64,000 bases of DNA. It comes from Amaranthus tricolor (lineage: Eukaryota > Streptophyta > Magnoliopsida > Caryophyllales > Amaranthaceae). Position numbers and translations under genes: made by a program. Below, piece after piece: positions 48,939-61,674 of this stretch (the first letter of the stretch is position 1; each line of letters starts with the position of its first letter). The notes beneath the pieces are model-generated. The model searched no databases and was not told the origin of the DNA. It saw only the letters and a list, made by a program, of their open reading frames with translations. The stretch spans positions 24,190,230 through 24,254,229 of the forward strand of contig NC_080049.1 in assembly GCF_026212465.1 (NCBI RefSeq). The letters run 5' to 3'.

Positions 48939-49552
48939 TCAGATGGTTATGTGTCCAACTTGGCTAGGAACAATGACATGACCAAACATTTTATATTTGG
49001 GATGAAAAGCCACGATTATCACGTTTTCATGCGACGCTTAATTTCAATTGCTTTTCGTGAGTTGCTGTGCAAATTGGAGAAGATCTCCTCCCATCATTCT
49101 GAGTTAAGCTTGTTTTTCAAAATGATAACTTCTCCAAAACTCAAAACGTCAGACATGATAAAATTAGAGTTTGAAATATCAGTTACACTGTGCAAATTGG
49201 AGAAGATTTTTCCCCATCTTTCTTTGATTGTATGGAGTATTTACTCCTCTACTTACCATACAAGGCAAGAACAGCTGAACCCGTTCAATATAGGTGGATG
49301 TACCCATGCAAAAGGTATATGCACGTCATCCAATTAATATTAATGTTTTTTCATTTATTTGATATGTCTTGTCTAATTAATATTTACATGTAGGTACTTA
49401 TACGGCATCTGAAACTCAATGTTGGAAACAAAACCCATATTGAAGCGTCAATGTGCAATCAATATCTTACTGAAGAAGCTTCACATTTTGTATATCATTA
49501 CTTCGAGCCAGAGGTACGATGTAGATATAGAAGAATTAGCTCACTCAATATT

Positions 49553-50638
49553 TATTGCAAGTCCAAAACCCACCGTTTTATAAATATGTAATCTTATCTC
49601 ACATGTGAAGTATTTCCAACAACTCGTATATAGAGTGTCTTTGAATAATTCTGCCCTAGCAACATTGGTTAAAATATCTGTAGGTTGATAATATACTTGT
49701 ACTTTTCAAATAACCTCATTTAGAAACTCATTTTGTTTGAATCATATCTTTTGAACTTGTTCAATCCACTAATATTTCGATTCTATTTATTATTGTGAGT
49801 CTAAAATAATAAGATATCCTCATAGTTAATTGATCTAACTAATGAAAAATGCATAAACTGTCATTATCCAAGTACTTTGTCCAGGTAACTGTATGATGGC
49901 CTCAATCCACCTAATTCCATCCCAGTTCCCACCACCAAATTCCTACTACTTTATTATAAGGGAAATAAAGCCTTTCATCAATAAAAAATAAGCTAAAACC
50001 TTATATCATTATTATTAATTAAGCAATGATAATCATTTCTTAACTGTTTAATTTCAGATGTTGACTCATTATCTACGTATTTTGGACCTAATCTTTGTTA
50101 TGGGATGGTTATTTGTCATTTATCATCTCTCTCTTTTGACATTCATCTCATAATGATATTTTTTTTCATAAACTTAGTAAGTAAAATGAAACGGAAAAGA
50201 TATTTTATTTTTTAGGGCTTATAATTTATAATTAGTTACGGATTTTTAAAATTTTAGGGCCGACCCTAGAAGGAACAAGGTCCATCCAAATATTTTAGAA
50301 AAATGTTTTAATGGTTAATAACTAGGGACCCAAAAAATATATTTAATAGTTTAGGGCTCATAATCAATATTTTACCACAAGCCTCTTAAATCTCAGAGTC
50401 GACTTTGAGAGGAACCAAAAAAGTAATATTGAGGAAGTACTACAAGATTTCATTAATAGTAAATAGTATATATAGACATACGAGATATAGATTCATAACT
50501 CATAATAACATTCATTTAAAGTTTTTATTTTTAACAATACTTTTAAGATTAAAATAACCACATTAATTAAATTCACTTTTTATACTTCCAAAATTTAAAA
50601 AGTTTTAAAAGCGTATGTGATATTAATGCTATACATTT

Positions 50639-50671
<33 letters not shown>

Positions 50672-51180
50672 TCATAATTTTAATCTAAAAAGAATAGATC
50701 AGCTATATGAGCCAATAATATCAATAGTCATTCACATTTAATTTTGTGTTACTTGGCCCTTTTTTAATTTTTCAAAATTAAATAAAAATTAAATAAATTA
50801 ATATTAATCGATTGATTTTAGATTTGTCAATAATGTGCTTACTTTGACTTAAGCAAAATTATATACTTTTTTATTTTTTATAATTGAATCGAAATTAAAT
50901 CGATCAACATTTCATATTTTTGTCTAAATTGCGCTGAATTTTAATTAATATTTTATTAATTTAAGTAATTTAAAAGAAATAAATCGATCAACAATTTAGA
51001 TTTTTGTCTTCATTACGTTTTCATTAATTAAAATTAATCAAAACTGAAATTCATATGTTGCATTATACTCCTATTAGATAAGTGTTTATTTGTGAAATTT
51101 AAGATAGTTTTTTAAGAGATAGAGGTGAAATTAAAAACTCAGTGAAAAAAAGTAAATGTCGACAAATACTAATCCTTATT
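49553..51180. other. AT-rich spacer right of the CACTA relic
   Basis: No gene is seen. Around 50245-50420, TTTAGGGCCGACCCTAGAAGG and GGGCTCATAATC segments resemble the CAGGGCCG MITE family. The CACTA right terminus could lie here but was not identified. Confidence 0.3.
50637..50671. repeat. (AAT)n microsatellite
   Basis: About ten AAT units. Confidence 0.95.
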
Positions 51181-51194
51181 AGCATTAAAAAAGG

Positions 51195-51480
51195 AAAAAT
51201 TGTTGTGAATAATCCAACCTATTTTTAATTACCTGCTAATAATTTCACATTTTGAAATTTTTTTAATAATTCAACATTTTCTTTCAGTTTGTTGCCGATG
51301 AACTCTTCAAAAAAATGACCTGCTATATCAGGTTACCTCTCATCTTCTTTCATCTTTATAATAATTCGATCTATTTTCCATTACCTGTCAATAATCCCAC
51401 CTTTAAAATTTTGTTCAATAATCCAACCTTTACTTTTTGTTTGTTGCCAATAGACCAATCAAGAAACTAAATGAAATTGC
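51195..51480. mobile_element. Ends of the foldback family (third relative)
   Basis: TTGTGAATAATCCAACCTATTTTTAATTACCTG at 51201 and a second, similar CAATAATCCCACCTTTAAAATTTTG at 51399, each followed by a second AAT-CCAACCTTT box, match the left ends of the elements at 6071 and 16742. Two tandem left ends without right arms suggest a truncated or rearranged copy. Confidence 0.4.
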
Positions 51481-51553
51481 TATTATTTCCCTAGCTTGTG
51501 AAGTTAATCATTGCATAAATAGTAAGTGTCTTTATATACATATCCCATCAATT

Positions 51554-51735
51554 AGGGGTGTTCAAAAATCTGACCTGCTTGACTCGACCTTCTGACTCAT
51601 ATCCTAAATGGCGGGTTATTTTTTTAAAAAAATAATATAATTCGGGTCAGGTACCCGACCCGCCTTAATCAAGTTGGTTTATAGGCCACAAAATACATTG
51701 AGTCGGGTACCCGCCAACCTGTTATATATTATTTA
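51554..51735. mobile_element. Truncated hAT-like element end
   Basis: TTAGGGGTGTTCAAAAATCTGACC at about 51553 is the characteristic start of a plant hAT group. It is followed by subterminal GGGTCAGGTACCCGACCCGCC and GAGTCGGGTACCCGCC. No matching right end (TTGAACACCCCTA) occurs downstream, so only one end survives. Confidence 0.5.
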
Positions 51736-52199
51736 CAACAAGTTGAAATTTACACTTTAAAATTTTATAATCAATATAATTATAAAAAATTAATAATAGT
51801 AGTACGTTTTTCACTTCCCTTCAAAGTAAAATACCCTTTTAATCAGTGACAAAAAGAAATTGAGTATTTTAAAAAGTTCATTAACAACAAACTGAAAGCA
51901 AACATTACATAAAATTATTATAAATTAAATTATTCACAAAAATTTTTTTAAAAAAAACCTCATCATAAAATGGTGAAACAAAATTACAATCATCGAAAAC
52001 AGAAAAGATACAAATTCAAAAAAGAAGAGCATTTGGATGGTGGTATTTCCCATGATACCCCTCACCTCACCATTCACCAGTCTCCTTCCAGTCCCCACCA
52101 TATCCACACTCCCTGACCCTGTAGTTTGCCCAGAACCAAAAAGAAACAAGAAAGAGAAAACAATAAATGAACCACTTTAATTATAACGACTACTCATTT

Positions 52200-52255
52200 T
52201 CACATATTACAGCCAAAACCCTAACCCCCTCTCTCTCTCATTCTCACTTTCTGCC
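52200..52255 (+). promoter_or_regulatory. Auxilin-like gene leader with telo-box
   Basis: A telo-box AAACCCTAA (52216-52224) and a CT-repeat (CCTCTCTCTCTC) directly precede the ATG at 52256, a common leader pattern in plant broadly expressed genes. Confidence 0.5.
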
Positions 52256-55200
52256 ATGGAAAGACCTTACTCTCACTCTAAATCTCCTGCATTCTCCAAC
52301 AAAAAACCTCCACCATTTTCATCTTCTTCCTCTTCTTTCAACAACAATGCCGGATTCTTCAACTCCACTTCTTACGATGATGTTTTTGGCGGTCCTCCTA
52401 AATTCGCTTCTTCTTCCTCTTTAGCTCCTCGACCTGAAGATTACTCTGAAATTTTTGGAGGTTTCAGGTTATCATCTTTTCCATCACGTTCTTCTTCCTC
52501 CATTCCTGTCCTTGATCTTCCTGCTGTTCCTGATGACATTCACTCTGCCGCTGCATTCTTCGATTATTCTGAAGTTTTTGGTGGTTTTAATGCTATCAAT
52601 TTTGCTGTTCCTTTTGATGAACTCTTTCGTCCTTGTAATGGTTCTTTTTGTGACGATGATGGTGGCTCCTCTGATGAAGCCTGGTATATTTTCTTCTTTC
52701 TTTTGTTCCAATTGCCTTTTTTTTTTCTTGTTTTGGCACCTAATTGACTTTTATCCATCTTTGGTGACTTTTGAATTTATTTATTTATTTTTTATTTTAA
52801 ATTTCAAATTTAAAATGCTTCTTTTTCCCTTTTTCATTTCATTTTTAGTGATTAATTAAATTTTCTTTTGTTTAATTGTTACGCATATTTTGATTTGATA
52901 TAATTTTACACTTTTGCTTTTGGTTGAGCTGAAATTCAATTTTAAAATTTGAACTTTCTCTGTTTTAATCTTTATTTTGGAAAAATAAAAACTACTTTAG
53001 GCTGTTCCTTACACTTTAGTTGTTTTTGTTTTTATTATCTTTTATTTTATGTTCTTATTTGGTTAGATTGTTGTTTCTATTATGTTCATTTATTTCCTGT
53101 AATCTTCATACATTGATAATTTGGGATAACCCCATTTGGTGGGGGATAGAAGAAATGGTTGAGAGGTGTTGAGGCCAATTAGAGACATTCTGTTGCTTTG
53201 TTACATGATTTGATTTGTAAACAGGTCGATTTTGGTGTCTTTTCAATGTCATGCCTAATTGCGAATTGGTGACTGTGATATAAAGAATCAATAGCGTAAG
53301 ATTGTGTCAAAAGGAATGGTGGAGGAATTTTGATGATGTATGCGTTTGGAAGTTTGTTTTGTAATTTGTTGATTTTGCTTTTGGTTCTTTGTGTTTTGGC
53401 TGTCTCTAATGTATGAAGTATATTAGTATGGACTAGACATGTTTGGTGATGGATAATGAGTTATACAGCCTGTCTAAATGCTGGTTTGTGCTTGTTTATA
53501 ATCATTCTGTCCCTAAATAATAGGCTACATTTCTACATTTGATGCCCCAAAATCGTAGGATACTTGGGTCTTATCTTCCCAAATCATTTTCTTTTGACTT
53601 ACCCGTCACTTTCATTTTCAAAATTTCAATACTCAATGATGCTCAATTTAACTCCAAGCAGATGTCCACAGTTTGCTTAAAATTGGTTCTCCATATCCTT
53701 GAAGAATAAGGATACACTAGGCCATGTTTTAGAATCACATATAGATGATATGATAAAGATGTAAAAATTGAAATAAGGAAGGAAAATATCTGTGAAATTT
53801 AACTAAAATCTCATAAATGATCTTTGATTGAAGGCGCCAATCATCCAGGAAGAAAGGGAGTACTTGTTTCTTTGGTTTATATATAAAGGATCTACCTTGC
53901 TACTGCTTAGTTTTGATACTTCAAAAAAGAAAATATTTAAAAACAAATCAAGTTTTAACTACTGTTCATGATCATGGCTTAGTAGCTAAGGAGGATCAAG
54001 AAAAGGGACTTGTAGAAAATGCAAAGTCGCCTAGATCAGTTGATTGTGAAAGGGTCTTTGATGTCCGATGCTAGCTTTTCATGGTTTGAACCGTGAGTAC
54101 TGAGTAAGGGTTAAATGAGTTGAATTCCATATTTGGACGTGTTCATGATGTCTGAAATCTGAATGACATATGAATGGATTTCACTCAGTGTTTGTTTTAT
54201 GCCCTACTTGCAAGTTAGAAAGGAAAACTTCGATATCTAGATTGTGTAGAAGTTATAAATTGAAGAATGAACCGCCTTATCTAGTTTCGTAGCTTTCGTA
54301 TATTTTGGTAATGCTATTCCATATAGCAGTCTATAGATTGGTAGTATCTCTTTGCTTGCTCTTTAATTCCATTTTCATTTTCTTTTTTGTCCAATCTCAT
54401 GTTTTGTTACTTGTCATATAAATACTGATATCACAATGAGTCATCTGGTTTTCCTTTTCATGGACAGGACCCCAGCTGGTTCAGATTCTCACTCTGATGA
54501 TTCAGATATGTTTGCTTTTTCCGAAAAGAATGAAAGCTTGTCAAATGAAAATACTCATCAACCATCAGAAAACAAACAGTTTAATGTTTCTTACCACAAA
54601 ATCAATCCAGAAACCAGCGCACATATGACAAACACTACACATGCAACTCAACTTAATGATGTGCCTGGATATACTTGTGTAGTTGATGAAGCCATAAATA
54701 GAAAAAGTTCCTCACCAGTACTTGATGACAGTTTTTTTAGCACGGGTTCTACTTCTCAGCTCACACAGAAACAAACAAAAAAAACCCGATCTAATGCTTC
54801 ATATAATGATACTGGTTCGAAAACATATGATAGTGACCAGAGATCTGGAGAAGCATGTGGTGCTAGTACATCTCATATAAATATTACATGTGCATCAATG
54901 TCTGACATCAACCTTCAAACAGAACCATCTCATTTGCCACCATCATCAAGACCTCCATCTATAATGGAAGACAGGAGCAGAGATTTTGGTGAAAACAGCT
55001 CTAGTCCTGTAGCTTCTGAAAGAAATGGATTGGAGGCAAGTAATGATGGTAGTTCACCACTGTTCTTTGATATGGAGGTGGATGCAAGTTCTTCTGCTGC
55101 AGTTTCTGCTGCTGCTATGAAGGATGCAATGGTGAAAGCTCAAGCAAAACTTGAAGCTGCAAAAGAGCGGAGGGACAGAAAGGATAGAATTCAGAATTGC

Positions 55201-58200
55201 GGTAAGCTACACTTGGAAACTGGTGTAAATGGTCGGGAGAACACTCAAGGGATACACGATGAAGCTTTTTATGGAGAGGTTGTAGTGCACACAACCAGCG
55301 ATAGTGGTCCCACTAAGATTAAAATTTTTTCTAAATCTAGACATTCTAAAAATGTCTCTCAGAATTTCACTGATATTCTAGCTGCTGAACAGTCCATTGG
55401 TGTATCTGGGGTACGTGCTGAAACAAAGCAAGGGAAGAAATGTAGCTTGTCCATGGATACTGAGTTTATTGATGCAGCTGGTGAATGGAAGGAGGCAACA
55501 CAATATTTTGAATTTGTAAATAGTGATTACGTTCGGTTAGATCCTCATCGACATAGTAGTAGTGGTGTTGAAAATATAACAATCAAGCAACAGGGTGATG
55601 ATGATCACAATTCAGATTCTGCTGGAGAGGCTTGTGCTACAGTGGAAAATAGGCGAAGGCTAAAAGCAACAAAAGTAGTATCCAGACAGGAATACTATGA
55701 GAAAATGGTCAAGGTTGCTCAAGAAGTTCATGACACTGTGACCTGTGGGCATGTGGAACCCGACAAGAAAGTGAATCATATGTCTCGTGGAAATACAAAA
55801 CAGCTGAAACCTGAGTTAGCCTATGAACCGGAGAAGCTTGAAATTCCACTTTGCAAAGCTCAAAAAATGGAAGAAAACCCGGTGGCGGCTTTCAGATCGA
55901 ATATTGTGCTTGAGGAAGACGAGTGTAAGCAGGAAAGTGAATCTTGTCACAGCGGACAGTTGAACAGAAATGCGGAAGGGCTTCTTGAGAGCATGGTTGA
56001 TGAGGCGTCTATTGTCAGGCAAGGAGAATTGAGAATATCATGCGAAAGTAAATGGAACGAGGGTGGCTATGATGTGCAAGAAACTACGAGAAATTTACAC
56101 GAGCAGAGAGCAGAAGAGTCTTTCGAAAGACAAAGAACCGAGAGTCAAGTGACAGAGTCTCTTACGCAGAAAATAAACAAACAGACAAGGGAGTTGATGG
56201 ACAAGAGTTCAAAGGAATCTTGTAAAGGTGTGTTAATGGGAGACAAGATGCAAACCGCTTGTGAAAGTGAAGAAAAAGATCACACAAAAGATTTACAGAG
56301 AACGAACGCTGCTGATAAGAGAGTAAAGGAAACTTTTGAGAATGTATCGGGCAGGAATAGACTACAAGAAAACATAGATAAGAACAATCTGGGAAACTTG
56401 CAGCATGGAGAGGAATTTGTCAATCATCTTGAGGAAGCTGCTAATGGGAAAGGATTTAAGAAAAAGTTCGAAAAGTTTGTTGAGCTTGAGGAGTCCCAGA
56501 AAAGTAAAGAAGTTCCCAAGCAAGCAATAGAAATTCAGCGGATCTCCGAGGATCACAATCTGAAAATTGAAAACAAAAACTCACAAACGGGTAGAAAAGA
56601 AGATAAAAAAGAGAAGCTTGTGAAGACTGCTGAACTGGAGCATGTGGAGCAAAAGTCTCTGCAGGCATGTGAGCTAGAAAAAGTGTATTGCGGTCTTGAG
56701 GAAGCAGTTGATGAGCTAGGATCTAAGACTAACCTTGAAAAGTGTTTTAAGTTGAAGAAAAGCGAGAAAAGCCAAGAAGTTCCAAAGCAACCTATAAGGT
56801 TGCAGAGGCTTGATGATTCTAGTAATTTGATAGTTGAGGATGAGAAATCAGAAGATGTCAATAAACAAGATGAAAGGAAGAAGTATGAGAAGGCTATTGA
56901 GCCAGAGCAAAACTCTTTGCGTACATATGAGCTGGAAAAAACCAGGAAAACAAATAATAATACTGATGACCAGGAAGATTGGAAGGGTGTAGATGGACAT
57001 GACATGAACATCAAGTGGGACGAGGACGTGGGGCTAAATAGCTCCTCTGATATTGAGCTGCCTATACAGGGAAATACACTGAAGTCATCTAATGGGACTG
57101 ATCCTCATAGGGATGCTGCACTGGATATGTCCTGTAAACTCAGTAAGCCGTTAAAGGATGATGACTCCGAGGAAGGGACCTCTCAAAATGAAAATGGTGA
57201 GATTCACGTTACATCATCAGATGGAAGAAGCAAGTTGGACGCGGCTGTTATGTCAAATGTGGTGATTGATGAAAAGAAAATAGAACCAGAAGCTGCTCTG
57301 GTGGGTCCTGAAGACAATGAGCTTGAGGGAGGAACCTTTCATGCCTCAAACAAAGTTGACTTGGATGAAAATAACATCAAGACGTGTAATTCTACTGGGG
57401 ATGAACAAAATCTGAAAGAGAAAAAGAAAGTTCAATCAACCCCAGATCCTTGTTTGGCAAAGGATCTCAATGATGAAGTTGGAGGAAAAAGAAATCTATC
57501 AGGGGAAAATTACATTCTTTTGGACAAGGAAGAGAAGGTTAGATCTACTCGTGCAGAAGGAATCAATGGGTTCCATGAGAATACAAGTAGGGAAAAAGTA
57601 ACTCATACAGTACTTCCTGTGGGTAAAGCAAGATTCCAGAAACCATCTCACCCGCCTAAATGTGGCCAAAGTATTGATAGAAAAGACAAGATTATTCATA
57701 ATTGCTCAACAGAAGAGAAAGATGTAGACAAAGAGATAAACTTGGAGAAGGAACGTCTTAGGAAGTTCGAGGAAGAAAAGGAGAGATTGAGAGAAAGGGA
57801 AAAAGATAGAATGGCAGTTGAGTATGCTGTACGTGAAGCCCGTGATAGGGCATATGCTGATGCTCGTGACAGGGCAGAAAGGGTTGCTCTTGAAAGAGCA
57901 ACAGATGAAGCTCGACTAAGAGCAATGGCAGAGGCCCGGGAGAGATTAGAGAAGGCCTGTGCAGAGGCTAGGGAGAGGTCATTAGCTGACAAGGCATCAG
58001 AGTCCAGGTTAAAGGCAGAGCGTGCTGCAGTAGAGCGCGCAACTGCTGAGGCTCGTCCGCGTGCCATGGAGAAAGCAAAGGCTGAGAGATCTACTTTTGA
58101 TACAAGAGACCGAATGCAAAGATCTGTTTCTGAAAAGCATTTTTCAGAAAGAGAGGTGATGATGAGGCAGAGCTCTATCCCCACGGTGAGTATGTTGGTT

Positions 58201-59838
58201 TGACAGTTTGAATCAAAAACTTATATGTGACAGGATAGAGTACAGACGCCCCGACTAGTGATAAAGGTTTAGGCGTCTGCCGCATACAGTTTGAGTCAGA
58301 AATTTATCTTGGAACACATTTTGGTTTTGGAATATGATCTATGATTTTTGATTTCTTTTTTTAAATTCCTTTTTAACTCACTATTTAACTGGATTTGCAG
58401 ATTAGTGAGAGGTTGGAAGAATCTAATGGTGAACCAGTCCAGAGGTGTAAGGCCAGACTTGAGAGACATCGCCGAACTGTCGAAAGAGTGGTGTGTGTTT
58501 CTGCATCTTTTATGATCTATATTCTGGTTTAATAGTTAGCCACATATTTATTGGAACACTGTTTCAGGCTAAAGCGCTTGCAGATAAAAATATGCGTGAT
58601 CTTCTTGCACAAAGGGAGCAAGCAGAAAGAACTGTAAGCATTTATAGCTCTTAACGGAAATACTCTATTTTGGATTTATGTATTTCAGTATTTTTGAATA
58701 TCCTTTCTTGTGTTTTTTACCAGAGATTAGCTGAAAATCTTGATGCTGATATCAGAAGATGGTCAAATGGCAAGGAAGGCAACTTGCGAGCTTTGTTATC
58801 AACATTGCAATATGTATGTATTATTATTTACAGTCTACCTAAGGTGGGAAGGGGTCTATGCTTTACATTTTCCGATTGATTCTTGATAACGTATATTATC
58901 TGCGATGTTACTCTACTACAATATTCTTTTTTTATCTTAAATCTTTCTTTAAGTTCTATGTAGATGACTCTCGCTTGCTGTATCTTGTGGAATGCAATAT
59001 CTTTATTACAATCTTGTTTCTACTAGACGAGTCATGCTTGCTGTATCTTGTTGATTTCAATATCTTTTTTTTTGTCAATAAACAAATCTTCTACCTGTTT
59101 AAATTACTTGACTTGTACTCCCTCCGTTCCCACGAATTTGGTCTATACAGCTCAAAAAGCTCACATGTTTTGGGTGTATGGAGCAATCTCATGAAGACAA
59201 AGGAGTATTAGAAAACGTCTAGAGAATTTGTTGTTTTATCCACTTGTTCTTTCCAACTGATCATCCTCTTGCATGTTGTAGTCTGAGAAATATGTGAGAC
59301 TGATCAAGTTGCTCAAAACAGCTTACTTTAAGTATATTTTGTTCTGGCAGATCCTTGGGCCTGACAGTGGTTGGCAGGCAATTCCACTGACAGAAGTTAT
59401 AACTGCTGCTGCTGTAAAAAAAGCTTACAGAAAAGCCACTCTCTGCGTGCATCCTGACAAATTGCAACAACGTGGTGCAAGTATCCAACAAAAGTATATT
59501 TGTGAAAAGGTTTTTGATCTCTTAAAGGTATGTTTCTACTTTCTAAATGCGTTTTATCTTATCACTAAATCATTCTTATGCTGACATTCTTTTATGTTTA
59601 CACATCTAGCTATCCAAATGTTACTCTGTCCCTTTTAATGGTTTCTGTTCTCTTGGAGAATAATAAGTAATTAACCGTGTTAGTCATTTTAGGCGACAAT
59701 TTCAAATTTATTGCTTCTATAACTTATTTAAATGGCTTTGAAAGTAGTGTTCCTAAAATGGTGCATAATTTTCTTTATATCCCTTTTTTCCCTACTGCAC
59801 AGGATGCTTGGAACAGATTTAACTCAGAGGAGAAATAG
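52256..59838 (+). CDS. AUL1: Auxilin-like J-domain protein (clathrin uncoating cochaperone)
   Basis: Auxilin-like proteins recruit Hsc70 through a C-terminal J domain to strip clathrin from vesicles. Seven exons: 52256-52683, 54468-58185, 58401-58490, 58568-58633, 58724-58813, 59351-59527 and 59803-59838; phases agree and give about 1534 residues (Arabidopsis AUL1 is about 1450). The N-terminal 140 residues are Ser/Phe/Pro-rich with repeated DYSE-IFGGF / DYSEVFGGF / YDDVFGG motifs typical of plant auxilins. The huge second exon encodes a poorly conserved charged region and then an Ala/Arg/Glu-rich coiled coil (about residues 1240-1360, AREARDRA-type repeats). The J domain is C-terminal (about residues 1465-1534) with the Hsc70-contacting HPD in [12 protein letters not shown] and the end [11 protein letters not shown]. 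No damage is seen. A clathrin-binding motif was not pinned down. The AUL1 name is by overall architecture. Confidence 0.93.
59116..59212. mobile_element. Small Stowaway-like MITE in auxilin-like intron 5
   Basis: Starts TACTCCCTCCGTTCCCACGA and ends AGACAAAGGAGTATTA. It is about 95 bp, with the short TACTCCNTCCG/GGAGTA terminal match typical of Stowaway elements. Confidence 0.5.
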
Positions 59839-61670
59839 TGTAGGCTATTAAAACACGAGGCATGCAATGGATATGGTATTTCATACTTGGAAAAAAACAA
59901 TGTATATATGTATAGCCATCATTCTTCTGATGTGCTTGGAATGTAGATATATGTTGATCTTGTGCAATTTTACAGAAAGGAAAAAGGCCCAGATTTAAGG
60001 GTGCTTCTGCTGCTAATTCTTGTCTGGTTTTGGATCACACAAGTATCAGGTGATTGATATCAATATTTGCGTCTTTATATATTTAACTAATAGAAGTTGT
60101 GCCTGTCTCGTGTTTCCGCTCTCCAAATCACCTTACAAAATAGTTCTCTTGATATGTAAAAAGCCAAAAGGTAATGTGAAAATATGTAAGTAATTGTAGT
60201 TTTGGCTATATGCTAATGCTGATCTAGCTTAAAACTTGGGAGTATATGATACATGTTCCATTCATCCATTCCCCCACACCCCTAAATTGCCAATGGGTGC
60301 TATTGGTGATAGTGCTGAGGGAGTCGATTTCATTGCGAGTTGCAACGATGCCCCTCAACTATCAACATATATTGGTTCTGAATTACATTTCTCTAACATG
60401 TATTAATTGCAGGTGCACCCTAAACTCGCACTGTAAGAACAGTAAACATCAACATATAACGGATAATAGATGCTAATGAATTTCCCCTTCTATTATCTAA
60501 ATGATTGAAGTGAGTCATTTTATATTTTTCTCTAATGTTAACCTGTTTGTGTCTTTAAAATTTCATTAGACCTATTGTGTCGTCTTTTGGCAATGGTTTT
60601 AATTTCTTTTGATCTATCTAAAATTTTTCTTGCTGGTCATTTTCTCAACTTATTTTTTCTCCTACTTGTTTTTTGTTTTACTCTCTAATCTGAAAGTTAT
60701 ATTACCAATAATTCAAATTGTGTGATATTCCAACTCAAATTTTCTAAAATTCTAATGAAACGTTATATATTTTTTTCTCTTAAAATCAAAATTCTGATAT
60801 AATATCGTATTGAATATGTGCTACTTGGTTACCAAAACAAGAAAAATGTGCTACTTGAGATTTGACCTTTGTAGAAGGTTCCTTAACAATGAAATGTCTT
60901 GGACCGGGTTAATAATTAATACTTCTATGAAAGGCTTTTTCAGTCTTTGACTCGAGCGTGCTAGTGCCTAGTAGTACTCCTATTTTTTGTTGTTGACAAA
61001 TCAATAATTATTGTCGTAAACGGAAAAATTATTAGTAAATTGGAAGAAGTTCACATCAGGTGTTAATTTAGTGATGATGACTTTCGAAACGTGTCCATTT
61101 AGAATACACCTATTGCTATTACTATTCTATTTTACATTTTTTTTCGTTTGATCATTGAAAGTTTGAACTATTGGCTACTAACGTCACGATCTTTGAATAA
61201 ATAACTCAAACTGTTTATAAGTGACATCAAATCCATAAATTTTTTTTTGAATTAAATTTATCAAATTTTATTGAGTTAATAAGTTGATGATTAATTATGT
61301 TATAAATAATTATAAATTTGTATTATAAGTTTGAACTTTTTAAGGTCATTATTTTAGTTGTATTTAAACAAATATTTTATCAAAAGAAAATTAAATGATT
61401 AAGAACTTTAGCCAACAACAATAAAATTCAGGCATATAGTATTTTGTAAAGAACAAATTTATCAAAGGATTATCAAAAAGAAGTAAATTTATTTGAGAAA
61501 AAATTGACAATGTACAGATAGAAAATACGACTACAATTAATTCAGAATTCATTATTAATAATGATTAATTACTTGACTTTGGGGGTAATTAGCAAAAAAA
61601 AATTTTATTGAGTAATTTTAGTTTATTTTGACACAAATTATTTAATGTCAGTGTTTGTTAGAATAGATGG
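59839..61670 (+). other. Auxilin-like 3'UTR and downstream spacer
   Basis: The transcript end is not marked by a clear AATAAA. From about 60500 the sequence is AT-rich intergenic DNA with no recognised gene or repeat. Confidence 0.35.
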
Positions 61671-61674
61671 TGGA

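Larger units (their letters stand above)
43008..49552 (+). pseudogene. CACTA (En/Spm) TNP2-type transposase, decayed and interrupted
   Basis: Domain order matches plant CACTA transposases. The N-terminal transposase-associated domain (43008-43260) has WMYERE and KIRCSCAKSK cysteine pairs. The TNP2 transposase domain (46243-47580) has LPLERIDCCINGCMIYWG, CRTC, RWHVEQH, SEAWQHF and FNPFG; then a YNLPLWMCMK-like segment in another frame, a cysteine pair, SKAFYLRH and FLPDRHPFR; then an IRHCLDVMHIKKN-like segment. The DUF4218 domain (48948-49552) has DGYVSNLARN, MKSHDYHVFM, FFDCMEYLLLYLPYKARTAEP and EEASHFVYHYFEPE. Multiple stops and frameshifts plus two large insertions (43624-46242 and 47593-48938) disable it. 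Neither the CACTA terminal repeats nor the second gene (TNP1-like) was identified. Confidence 0.88.

Noticed and set aside
56553..58184. Ser/Leu/Phe-rich minus-strand open frames opposite the auxilin-like exon
   Set aside because: They are antisense shadows of the Lys/Glu/Ala-rich coding exon.
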